64,000 nucleotides of DNA from Brevibacterium sp. UCMA 11754 (GTDB lineage Bacteria; Actinomycetota; Actinomycetes; Actinomycetales; Brevibacteriaceae). Each line of letters opens with the position of its first letter. Position 1 is the first letter of the stretch. Below are positions 17,501 through 25,831 of the stretch, in pieces. The position numbers and the translations under genes are program-made. The stretch is taken from NCBI RefSeq assembly GCF_021532275.1, contig NZ_JACBOT010000026.1, forward strand, positions 1 to 64,000, given 5' to 3'. The notes beneath the pieces were generated by a model. It saw only the letters and a list, made by a program, of their open reading frames with translations. It ran no database searches and was not told the DNA's origin.

Positions 17501-19909
17501 CTAGGCTTCGGCCATCTCGAGGGCGGCTTCGGGCTTCGTGGTCCTGGCTCGCACGATCGCGAGCAGGGACATCACGACTCCGATGATCGCCCAGGCCAGC
17601 AGGCCACCATAGGCGGCACCCAGTCCCGTGGTTCCGGCGGTGATCGCGGCGAAGCCGTTCATCGCCGGCGTCAGCGGCAGGATCGGGGCAAGGAAGTCGA
17701 AGAAGCCGGGCACCGCGCCGATCGTTCGTCCGGCAACTGCGAGGACCACAGCGATCACAGACAGGAACCTGCCCACGCCGCCGAACCACGCCACCAAGGC
17801 GAAGTTGAGCACCATGAACACCAGCGCGGAGACGAACGTCAGGACCGCGATGTCGAAGCCTTGGACGGCACCGATGTCCAGCACGCTCACCGCCAGGATC
17901 GACAGCACAAGGGCCTGCAGCAGTCCTACGATCACGCCTGGCACCAATCCACGCAGCCAGACTGCCGCTGAGGACTTCGTCGAGAGCAGGGTCGAGGCCG
18001 GGATCGGCTTGAGCACCGTGTAGGTGACGAGTCCGCCGACCCACAAGGCGAGCATGATGAGCAGCGCGAGGGTCGACCCCTGCAGCACATCGCCCGCGTC
18101 GGAGGAACTCGGCGCCTTGATGTTCTGAGAGGCGACGGTGGAGAGCTTGTCACGCTCCGGGGCCGAATAGGTGGGGACTTCGTCCGCGCCCTTCTTCACA
18201 CCGTCGGCAAACTTGCCGACGCCTTGCGAATACTTGTCTGTGCCCTCGGACAGGGTATCCAGTCCGCTCGCAAGGTCAGAGGTGCCGGTTGCGGCGGTGG
18301 AGACTCCGGTCGTGTACGTGTCGAGTCCGGTGGAGAACTCACCGAGTCCATCGGAGAGCTGTCCTGCACCGTCGTCGAGTTCGCTCGAGCCATCTGCGAC
18401 CTTGGCGATGCCGTCACTGAGTTCCGGCATACCGTCGGCGAGCTTCTGATTGCCTTCGGCGACACCGGAAGCCCCCTCACGCAGCCCCTTCGAGGCCTCG
18501 AGCAGCTTCGGAGCATTCTTCGAGATGTCCTCCATGCCCTTGGTGAGTTCGCCGAGGCCGTCTTCCAGTCCTTTGACGAACTTGCTCATGCCGTCGCTGA
18601 GTTCACCGGCACCATCAGCGAGCTTGTCCGCACCGCCGAGCAGCGACTCCCCGTCCTGCTTCTGCTCCAGACCGTCGACGGCGCTGTTCAGCCCGCCCGA
18701 GGTGCCGTTGAGGAGCCCCTGAGCGTAGGCCTTCTCGATGCCGGCGCAGACCTCATCCGGTGTGCCGGCAGGGCACATCTGAGCACGTGCCTGATCGGCC
18801 TCGTCCTGGGTCATCATGCCCGCCGAAACGAGGTCGTCGAGACCGGTCACGGTGCCGCTCTTGGCGAGCTTATCGGCCTGGTCAGCACCGTCCTGGAGAC
18901 CGTCGCGGTACTTCCCGAGCCCCGAGGACAGACCCTCGGCACCTTCGGAGACTCCCTTGGCGCCCTTGTCGAGGTCCTTGCCGCCCTTGACGAGGTCATC
19001 GATTCCACCCTCGCCGGAGCCCGAGTCACCGGAACCGGCGAAGCCCTTGATGATCTGGTCGATCGACTTCGTGTACTCGTCGACTCCGCCGGAGAGCTCT
19101 CCGGCACCGTCGGCCAGTTTCTGCGTGCTGTCGGGCAGATCTGCGGTCTGCTTCTTCATGTCCTGCAGACCGCCGGAGAGTTCGGAGGTGCCCTTCGACA
19201 GGTCGCCCGCACCCTTGGACAGGTCTCCGGCGCCCTTGCTGAGTTCGGATCCCGAGGAGTCGAGCTTCTCCATGCCGTCGGAGAGTTCGCCCGCACCACT
19301 CGCGGACTTCTTCGTTCCCTTCGCCAGGTCCTCGCCGCCGTCATCGAGTTCACCGGCGGCGTCCCCGAGGTCCTTCATCTGATCACCCATGTCGTTGAAG
19401 CCGACATATATGTTGTCGAGATAGGTCTCGGTCATCTGCGTGTTGAAGGTTGTCCGCGCCACCCCGGCAACGGACTGCGCGATCTGGGTGTCGGCGGCCG
19501 GAGCCACCCCGGAGACATCGACGTCGAGCTGCGTCTGAGTTGCGGACTTGGCGTCGCTGACCGAGGTCACAGCCCTGGAGAAGCCCTCGGGGATGGTCAG
19601 GGTCGCAGCGTAGGTTCCATCGGACATGCCCTTCTCGGCATCGTCTTCATCGGTGATGACCCAATGGATGTTCTTGTCCTCTTCGCCCACGAGCCCACTG
19701 GTCAGCTGCCGGCCGATCGGCACGGTCTCACCATCAACCTCAGCGCCGTCATCGTTGTTGACGATCGCGGCCTCGATCGTATCGAGGCGATCGGTGCTGT
19801 TGTACGTGGCCAAAATGAATCCAGCGGCCACGATGATCGGGATGAGCACCAGGCCGAAGAGGGACAGCCAGGTCACGGGCCGTTTCGAGTTCGCACGTTC
19901 GAGTCTCAC
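17501..19909 (-). CDS. YhgE/Pip-family membrane protein
   Basis: 802-residue membrane protein of the YhgE/Pip (phage infection protein) group, related to the ABC-2 permease fold. One N-terminal membrane segment (about 14-36, WLSLFGLVLIPIIVAAGFIL) is followed by a long extracytoplasmic domain made of heptad-like repeats of the form DGAGELSDGMSK (about 190-600), then five or six membrane segments at the C-terminus. The GTG start overlaps the MMPL stop codon (GTGA), so the two are made together. Family members are linked to export and, in firmicutes, phage susceptibility or toxin secretion. No partner ATPase gene is adjacent, but see the C-terminal domain of the MMPL protein. Confidence 0.9.
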   Translation of the reverse strand: MRLERANSKRPVTWLSLFGLVLIPIIVAAGFILATYNSTDRLDTIEAAIVNNDDGAEVDGETVPIGRQLTSGLVGEEDKNIHWVITDEDDAEKGMSDGTYAATLTIPEGFSRAVTSVSDAKSATQTQLDVDVSGVAPAADTQIAQSVAGVARTTFNTQMTETYLDNIYVGFNDMGDQMKDLGDAAGELDDGGEDLAKGTKKSASGAGELSDGMEKLDSSGSELSKGAGDLSKGAGDLSKGTSELSGGLQDMKKQTADLPDSTQKLADGAGELSGGVDEYTKSIDQIIKGFAGSGDSGSGEGGIDDLVKGGKDLDKGAKGVSEGAEGLSSGLGKYRDGLQDGADQADKLAKSGTVTGLDDLVSAGMMTQDEADQARAQMCPAGTPDEVCAGIEKAYAQGLLNGTSGGLNSAVDGLEQKQDGESLLGGADKLADGAGELSDGMSKFVKGLEDGLGELTKGMEDISKNAPKLLEASKGLREGASGVAEGNQKLADGMPELSDGIAKVADGSSELDDGAGQLSDGLGEFSTGLDTYTTGVSTAATGTSDLASGLDTLSEGTDKYSQGVGKFADGVKKGADEVPTYSAPERDKLSTVASQNIKAPSSSDAGDVLQGSTLALLIMLALWVGGLVTYTVLKPIPASTLLSTKSSAAVWLRGLVPGVIVGLLQALVLSILAVSVLDIGAVQGFDIAVLTFVSALVFMVLNFALVAWFGGVGRFLSVIAVVLAVAGRTIGAVPGFFDFLAPILPLTPAMNGFAAITAGTTGLGAAYGGLLAWAIIGVVMSLLAIVRARTTKPEAALEMAEA

Positions 19910-22767
19910 GACTGCACGCCTTCCATTTCGCTGCGACCGGCTGCGTGGGCTTGCACGCCGCCGTTGTCATTGTCGGTTCCACGCTCAGCCTCGGGCTTGG
20001 CCTCGTCGAGGTCGAGGTGGAAGTAGTTCGTATTCGGGGACAGGACGCCGGTGACGTCGCCGTCGGGCAGGCCCAGCACGATTGCCGTGCCCTCGGCCTG
20101 GAGGTCAAAAAGGAGGTCGCGAACGTCCCGGCCACTTTCGCCGGCCAGTGCGCCCGCTTCGCTGATGATGAGCAGATCCGGCGCCGAGGTGCGCAGCTGT
20201 GAGAGCTCGCGTGCCCCTGGCATCTTCCCCGGCCCGTTCTTATCGAGGTCGAAGTACGGAACACGACGACGGATCCGTCCCGCATGTTCGGGCAGGACCA
20301 TGTCTCCGATCTTCATCTCACCGGCGGTCAGCCCGACGCGACCGGAGAGGGCGAGCAGAAGTGCCTTGCGCGCGTGGCCGCTGGCGACGAGGATCTGGCC
20401 CGGTGAGAGGGAGATGTCGACCTGGGCGAATCCGCGTCGACCCGAGCTCACAGCGATGCCGCGGCCGTAGACCCGGTACTCGGAGTCCGGTTCCGGCCAG
20501 TCCCGCAGAGCCACCTCGTGGGCCAGGCCTTCTCCTTCGACATCGAGTCGGGGCAGGATGCGGTCGAGCCATTTCGGCAGCCACCAGGCCTTGTCGCCGA
20601 GCATCTGCATGATGGCAGGCACCAGGGACATGCGCACCAGGAAGGCGTCGACGAAGATGCCGGAGGCCAAGGCGAGTGCGATGGACTTGATGATCGGCTC
20701 GCCTGCGGGAACGAAGGCGGCGAATACGGAGAACATGATGATCGCCGCTGCCGAAACCACTCGGGCAGAGGAGGCGAAGCCGGCCTTGATCGCATCCCTG
20801 GCTGTGGCCCCATGGACATAGGCCTCGCGCATTCCGGAGACGAGGAACACCTCGTAGTCCATGGCAAGTCCGAAGAGGATGCCCATGAGGATGATCGGGA
20901 GGAAGCTGATCACCGGGCCCGTCGAGTCGATGCCCAGCGGACCGGCGAAGAGCCCGTCGTGGAAGACGAGGACCACAGTGCCGAAGGAGGCGAAGACGGA
21001 CAGGAGGAAGCCGCCGGTGGCCTTGATCGGCACCCAGATCGAACGGAAGACCATCATGAGCAGGATGATCGAGAGTCCGACGACGAAGATGCCGAAGGGC
21101 ACCAGCGCCTTGCCGAGCTGGTCGGAGACGTCGATCTGGATCGCCGTGGCGCCGGTGACTGCGGTTTCGAAACCGTCCTCGTCCTCGATGTCCGCGCTCA
21201 GGTCCCGGAGCCGGTCGACAGTGTCGAGAGTCGCCGGATCTTCGGAGCTGGTGGTGGGGATGATCTGGAACAGAGCGGTCGTCGCATCCCGGTTCGGGGT
21301 GGCGAGGACGACCTGGTCGACGCCATCGACGTCTTCGATCTCGTTCTCGATCTTCTCGACATCATCGAGGGGGTCATCGGAAGTCACGATCTCGCTGGTC
21401 ATCACCAGCGGTCCGTTGAAGCCGGGCCCGAAGTGCTTGTCGATGAGGTCGTAGGTGGTTCGGGCGGGGGTGCCCTCCTCCTGGCTGCCTGCGGTCGGCA
21501 GGGAGAGCTGGAGGTTAGAGGCGGGGATCGCGAACAGTGCGAGGCCACCGACGATGATCACGACCGTCAGCAGTGGAATCTTCGTCACCACGCGCAGCCA
21601 ACCGGCGAAGAACTTGTTCATGATCGTCTTCGGGTACGGTTCACCGGCCTCAGCTTCCGCCTCGGCGGCAAGCGATGACCGGGAGACGGAGTCGTCCGCC
21701 TTCTTCTGGGCGGTTGCGAACGCCCGACGGTAGCGCTTCGTCGGTTTGGGGGTGATCTTCTCCTTGACCAGTCCCAGCAAGGCGGGAACCATCGTCAGGG
21801 AGATCAGCACGGCGATGATGACGGAGCCGGAGGCGCCGATGCCCATGACGGTGAGGAACGGGATTCCTGCCAGGGACAGGCCGAGCAGCGCAATCATCAC
21901 GGTCATACCCGCGAAGACGACGGCCGATCCGGCAGTGGCGACGGCCCGTCCGGTGGCCTCGAGCGGGTCGTGGCCCTCGGCCAGGAGTGCCCGGGCTCTG
22001 GAGACGATGAACAGCGCATAGTCGATGCCGACCGCCAGGCCCAACATCAGCGCCAACATGATCGATGAGGAGTTGACCGCGCCGAAGGCCGTGGATCCCA
22101 CGACCAGGAGAACAGAGATGCCGACGCCGATGAGGGCCGTGATCAGGGGCATGCCCGCTGCGCGGAAGGAACCAAGGGTGAGCAGCAGAACGATGAAGGC
22201 GATGACGACGCCGATGCCTTCGACCCAAGAGATCGCCACACCGGTGATCTGGAAGAGTTCACCGCCGCCTTCGACCTGGGAGCCGTCCGGCAGGGCGTCG
22301 CGGAGCGGATCCAGTTCCTCGAGCAGCTGGTCTGGGGCCGCTTCGCCGACTTCCTGCTGGGTGCCGTCGTACTGCACGGAGATCATTGCGGCGGATTCGT
22401 CGCCGCTGATGGCACCTTCGACCAAGTCATCGAAGGGCGAGGTCACGGCATCGACGTGCGGTAGGCCTTCGAGCCGATCGACTTCCTTCTCGATCTCGTC
22501 CTTGTACGTGGAGTCCTCAACCGAGTCACCATCGGCGGCGACGACGATGACGTCTGCGGCAACGCCCGAGGCTTCTGGGAAGGTTGCACGCATCGAGTCG
22601 AGTGCGACCTGGGCTTCGGACCCGGGGAGGGTGAAGTCGTCGTCGAAGTCCTTCGCGAATGCTGCCACACCGGCACCGACGAGTCCGAAGATCACCAACC
22701 ACAGAGCGATGAATCGGATGGGAGTGCGATAGGCACGACGGCCCAGGGCGTACAGGAATGTTGACAC
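19906..22767 (-). CDS. MMPL-family RND transporter with C-terminal ABC-ATPase-like domain
   Basis: 953-residue efflux protein of the MMPL branch of the RND superfamily; residues 1-735 hold two repeats of one plus five membrane segments with extracytoplasmic loops and GLAVGIDYALFIVSRAR and GLAMDYEVFLVSGMREA, the proton-relay motifs. After the last membrane segment, residues about 755-915 resemble an ABC nucleotide-binding domain: ISLSPGQILVASGHARKALLLAL aligns with the P-loop region and DLLIISEAGAL with Walker B, but key Gly, Ser/Thr and Asp residues are lost. Start is GTG at 22767, ten bases from paired operators. First gene of an operon with the YhgE/Pip gene. Confidence 0.92.
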   Translation of the reverse strand: MSTFLYALGRRAYRTPIRFIALWLVIFGLVGAGVAAFAKDFDDDFTLPGSEAQVALDSMRATFPEASGVAADVIVVAADGDSVEDSTYKDEIEKEVDRLEGLPHVDAVTSPFDDLVEGAISGDESAAMISVQYDGTQQEVGEAAPDQLLEELDPLRDALPDGSQVEGGGELFQITGVAISWVEGIGVVIAFIVLLLTLGSFRAAGMPLITALIGVGISVLLVVGSTAFGAVNSSSIMLALMLGLAVGIDYALFIVSRARALLAEGHDPLEATGRAVATAGSAVVFAGMTVMIALLGLSLAGIPFLTVMGIGASGSVIIAVLISLTMVPALLGLVKEKITPKPTKRYRRAFATAQKKADDSVSRSSLAAEAEAEAGEPYPKTIMNKFFAGWLRVVTKIPLLTVVIIVGGLALFAIPASNLQLSLPTAGSQEEGTPARTTYDLIDKHFGPGFNGPLVMTSEIVTSDDPLDDVEKIENEIEDVDGVDQVVLATPNRDATTALFQIIPTTSSEDPATLDTVDRLRDLSADIEDEDGFETAVTGATAIQIDVSDQLGKALVPFGIFVVGLSIILLMMVFRSIWVPIKATGGFLLSVFASFGTVVLVFHDGLFAGPLGIDSTGPVISFLPIILMGILFGLAMDYEVFLVSGMREAYVHGATARDAIKAGFASSARVVSAAAIIMFSVFAAFVPAGEPIIKSIALALASGIFVDAFLVRMSLVPAIMQMLGDKAWWLPKWLDRILPRLDVEGEGLAHEVALRDWPEPDSEYRVYGRGIAVSSGRRGFAQVDISLSPGQILVASGHARKALLLALSGRVGLTAGEMKIGDMVLPEHAGRIRRRVPYFDLDKNGPGKMPGARELSQLRTSAPDLLIISEAGALAGESGRDVRDLLFDLQAEGTAIVLGLPDGDVTGVLSPNTNYFHLDLDEAKPEAERGTDNDNGGVQAHAAGRSEMEGVQS

Positions 22768-22777
22768 GAAGACCTCG

Positions 22778-22808
22778 ATACAAAAGTGTATTGGATACAG
22801 TACTGTAT
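22778..22808. promoter_or_regulatory. Paired TetR-type operators between mmpL-like gene and tetR
   Basis: Two copies of ATACA-N4-TGTAT, at 22778-22791 and 22795-22808, lie 17 bp centre to centre. The second, ATACAGTACTGTAT, is a perfect palindrome. They start ten bases before the MMPL gene start and face the TetR gene, so TetR binding would block the efflux operon promoter and probably its own. Confidence 0.75.
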
Positions 22809-22960
22809 TGTTGTTGACTCAGTGCCCTCAGCGCAAATGCATCAGGAGTTTCTTGAGGATTCTCATCGGATGCCCAGGCCAACACCGATGCACACGGGCC
22901 CCACCAGCACTGCCCCCGCGACAGCAACACCGCCACACCAGCACAGCGACCGCCACGACG

Positions 22961-23620
22961 ATGAAATGTTCGATGAATACAGACAATCTCAGCGCCCGCA
23001 GACGGCAGACCCGGTCCACCTTGGTGGAGGCGGGCGTGTCCGTCTTCGCCGTCAAGGGCATCGATGGGGCTTCGATCGAGGAGATCTGCGAGGCCGCCGG
23101 GTTCACTCGAGGAGCGTTCTACTCGAACTTCTCCAGCCGCGACGATCTGGTTCTGGCCACGATCGAACAGCGCACCTCCCACGACCTGGACATGCTCGAC
23201 GCCAGCATCGAACGCTGGCGCGATCGTCTCAACTCCAGTCGCCCCGAGGACATCGAAGGCTTCCTTCGGGAGTTCATCGACGACACCTTCAGCCAGAAGA
23301 GGGCCACCGCCGCCGAGGTGATCGCTGAGCATGAGATCCAGTTGTACTGCCTGCGTACGCCTGGCCTTTACCCCAGGTACGCGGAGCTGAGCTCTTTCCA
23401 AGGACAGCGGATCCTATCGCTGATCGAAAACGCCATCGACTTCGCGGAAGCCGCATCGACGATTCCGCTCAAGGACCTCATCGAGGCGCTCACGGCCGTC
23501 CACTCGCAGGCGTCTCTGCGCGCAGCTGCAGGGAAAAGACTTCACGAGGTCGTCGAGATCGACTCGACGCAGATGGTGCGGATCCTCAGCCGGCTGCTCG
23601 ACTTCTCGCGGAAGGCCTAG
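22961..23620 (+). CDS. TetR/AcrR-family repressor
   Basis: One-component repressor: helix-turn-helix in the first 60 residues (TRSTLVEAGVSVFAVKGIDGASIEEICEAAGFTRGAFYSNF) and a helical ligand domain after it. The reading frame is open from 22808 but the extra 51 residues are Pro/His/Thr-rich and overlap the operators, so the start is placed at ATG 22961; ATG 22973 is equally possible, and no clear ribosome site precedes either. It is divergent from the MMPL and YhgE/Pip operon, whose expression it probably controls through the paired palindromes. Confidence 0.9.
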   Translation: MKCSMNTDNLSARRRQTRSTLVEAGVSVFAVKGIDGASIEEICEAAGFTRGAFYSNFSSRDDLVLATIEQRTSHDLDMLDASIERWRDRLNSSRPEDIEGFLREFIDDTFSQKRATAAEVIAEHEIQLYCLRTPGLYPRYAELSSFQGQRILSLIENAIDFAEAASTIPLKDLIEALTAVHSQASLRAAAGKRLHEVVEIDSTQMVRILSRLLDFSRKA

Positions 23621-23672
23621 GCTCGCCACCGCGAACGCCCAGGGCCGGCACCTAGGCACTAAAGTGGTGGCC

Positions 23673-24650
23673 GTGAATGAACTACAGCGCGAATATTACG
23701 CCTTCATCAACAACATGGATGTCCGCCTCGGCGCCTTCGTCCTCGCCGACCTGCCCGAGACCTTCGACAAGGAAGACGGGGAGACGGTGCCGTTCCCCAA
23801 GGACTTCGGCCCCAAATCCCTGCCGATGCTCGAGTTCTTCGTCCTCTCCCAATTCTCCTCCCCCGACGAGGTGATCGACCCGGAGAACCGCAGATTCGTC
23901 GAAGGCCTCATCCGCTACCTCGGCGAGACCTATCTCCGTGCGATCGGTGGAGCCTGGGATCACGACGAGGAGACCGGAAACGGGATGCCCTTCATCCGCC
24001 CGGACACGGAAGAGGGTCCACTGAAGGGTGAGCCCATTCCCATCCTGGCGATCATCCTCGCCGCCGTCGATGCCCGGACCGCCGAGGTCTTCACGGCTGT
24101 CCTGACCAAGGCCCGCGAGAACCTCGGCGGCGACGGCGAGCCGAAGCGCAGCTGCACCGGCCTGGCGATGGGGATGCTCACCGCTGAGAACTCCAGCGAA
24201 GAAGAGGTCGAGTTCCTCTCCCGCTTCATCGGCACCGTGGAACCGGGCATCGCTGCCTGGACCCAGGAGCAGGCCGATCCGTCCTCTTGGGAATTCGGGC
24301 GCGAGGCGCTGGTCCGGCTGGGTAAGCAGCTCAAGGCCCGCTACGATTCCCGCGATGAGATGATGACGGAAGACGAGACCGAGTTCGTCGCCGGAGCGAT
24401 GCGCTTCATCGGCGAGTCCATCCGGCGGATCGGCTTCGGACAGTGGCGCTACGGCGCGAACCTCGAGGCCGATGACCCCCGCAGCAGGCAGCCATTCATC
24501 CGTTTCCGCGTGGGCGATCAGAACCTCGACATGGTGCCGTGGCGCCTGGCTCAGACAGCGCTGGATGATTCGAACTCGATCGCCTCCGGCCTCGACACGA
24601 TCATCTCGATGCGCGAAGAAGAGGCCGCAAGCGAAGCCGCTGATGCCTGA
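23673..24650 (+). CDS. Hypothetical protein with an internal duplication
   Basis: Acidic soluble protein of about 325 residues, no named domain recognised. Two segments match each other: FVEGLIRYLGETYLRAIGGAW followed by PFIRPD near residues 75-110, and FVAGAMRFIGESIRRIGFGQW followed by PFIRFR near 230-275, so it seems to be a tandem duplication of one fold. GTG codons at 23664, 23667 and 23673 are all in frame; 23673 (MNELQREYYAF) is taken as start because the residues before it are not conserved in character. It follows tetR by 50 bp on the same strand. Function unknown. Confidence 0.8.
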   Translation: MNELQREYYAFINNMDVRLGAFVLADLPETFDKEDGETVPFPKDFGPKSLPMLEFFVLSQFSSPDEVIDPENRRFVEGLIRYLGETYLRAIGGAWDHDEETGNGMPFIRPDTEEGPLKGEPIPILAIILAAVDARTAEVFTAVLTKARENLGGDGEPKRSCTGLAMGMLTAENSSEEEVEFLSRFIGTVEPGIAAWTQEQADPSSWEFGREALVRLGKQLKARYDSRDEMMTEDETEFVAGAMRFIGESIRRIGFGQWRYGANLEADDPRSRQPFIRFRVGDQNLDMVPWRLAQTALDDSNSIASGLDTIISMREEEAASEAADA

Positions 24651-24660
24651 CGCTCGTAGC

Positions 24661-25797
24661 TCAGAGCTGATAGCGGCGGTTGCCCTGCATCCCGTCTGCC
24701 GGTGAACCGGGAGCCAGGTCGATCTGCTTGCGCTTCGGGTCGATCTGCACGGTGACCAGTGTCGCCGACCGGTCTCCGTAGGCGGCACCTGGAGCCGGGG
24801 TGCAGGACACCGGCGCTTCGTCTGGCCCGGTGGTCAGAAGGTCGATGAGCTCGGCCGGCGACTCGGGACCACCTGAAGTTCCAGCTCGGACGGAGTATTC
24901 CTCCAGTCGCCGCTCGAGGTGAGCGTGACGTGCCCGTGAGGTCGAGGTCGCGTTGAGCTCGAGGCTTCCGGGAACGAGGTCGGGGTGGAGGAAGTGGTTC
25001 GTGTGCAGCAGGAATCCTGACTCCGAGCCCGGCGATGCGCTGACACCTCCGGCTCGTCGCTCGCGCTTCTGGGCATTGGCGATCTCGACCTGAACCACCT
25101 CGTCGGCGGTGACCACCGTGATGATCGACGAGGAGGTGGTGGGCGCCGAGTGGATGATTTCGAGTGCCTCGTCCAGTGTCGTCGCCGTCGACAGGACGCG
25201 TTCGAGGATCATGTGGATGGGCACTCCCCCGGCCTCATCGCCCTCGTGCTTGAGGATGTTGAGCAGGACGCCGACGCCGGCTTCGTTGAGTCCGATCTTG
25301 CCGAGCATCCCGTATTCGGCGATGCCCACATGACGCAGCTGGCCGGGCACACTACCCACATCGTTGATGTGCCACAGCGTCGAGAAGTCGGCGGCCCAAT
25401 CCCAGTTCTGCGCCGCAAGTGAGCTTCCCGGGCGAGTGAAGCTCACGGTCGAACACTCCGTCAGCGAGGCCGGCGCCAGGGTCATGATCTCCGTGCGGGC
25501 GATGACCTCCATCAGTTCATCCACGGGAACCTGCGCGCCCTCGGCTACGGCCGCGACCTCCTCGGCGGCCTCCGGTGACCACGCCCGGAGACGTGCGTGA
25601 CTCGACGCGGCAGCGGCACGGACGTCCGCCTCGGCGATGGACAGAAATTCGAAGTAGCGCCGGTAGCCGGCGATCGCGGATTCGATGCCCGTGCGCAGCT
25701 CACGCCCGCGCTGGGCACCGCGCTGAACGTGGTCAGCGGCTCGCGACATGAAGGTCTCGGGTCTGACCTCGGCTGCGGGAACGTATTCGGTGCTCAT
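24661..25797 (-). CDS. C45-family autoproteolytic acyltransferase/hydrolase
   Basis: Ntn-hydrolase of the C45 (acyl-CoA:6-aminopenicillanic-acid acyltransferase-like) family, 378 residues. These proteins self-cleave so that a Cys becomes the N-terminal nucleophile; here that is the Cys in SLTECSTVSFTRPGS near residue 116. The following AAQNWDW and GMLGKIGLNEAGVGVLLN segments are family marks. Substrate is unknown; many members act on acyl amides and not on beta-lactams. The gene is 34 bp after a metallo-hydrolase gene on the same strand, likely one operon. Confidence 0.87.
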   Translation of the reverse strand: MSTEYVPAAEVRPETFMSRAADHVQRGAQRGRELRTGIESAIAGYRRYFEFLSIAEADVRAAAASSHARLRAWSPEAAEEVAAVAEGAQVPVDELMEVIARTEIMTLAPASLTECSTVSFTRPGSSLAAQNWDWAADFSTLWHINDVGSVPGQLRHVGIAEYGMLGKIGLNEAGVGVLLNILKHEGDEAGGVPIHMILERVLSTATTLDEALEIIHSAPTTSSSIITVVTADEVVQVEIANAQKRERRAGGVSASPGSESGFLLHTNHFLHPDLVPGSLELNATSTSRARHAHLERRLEEYSVRAGTSGGPESPAELIDLLTTGPDEAPVSCTPAPGAAYGDRSATLVTVQIDPKRKQIDLAPGSPADGMQGNRRYQL

Positions 25798-25831
25798 CAG
25801 CGTCTCCTCTGCTCACCGGGGCATGCTCGCC

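Noticed and set aside
18224..20026. 600-residue plus-strand reading frame
   Set aside because: It is antisense to the YhgE/Pip gene and owes its length to the repetitive GC-rich codons there; its translation is low-complexity Leu/Gly/Val without a domain or ribosome site.
20518..21678. 386-residue plus-strand reading frame
   Set aside because: Antisense shadow of the MMPL gene; Asp/Glu/Arg-rich with no protein-like pattern.
22808..22960. Extended N-terminus for the TetR repressor
   Set aside because: The added residues are Pro/His/Thr-rich and the start would overlap the operator pair; TetR domains begin close to the start codon.
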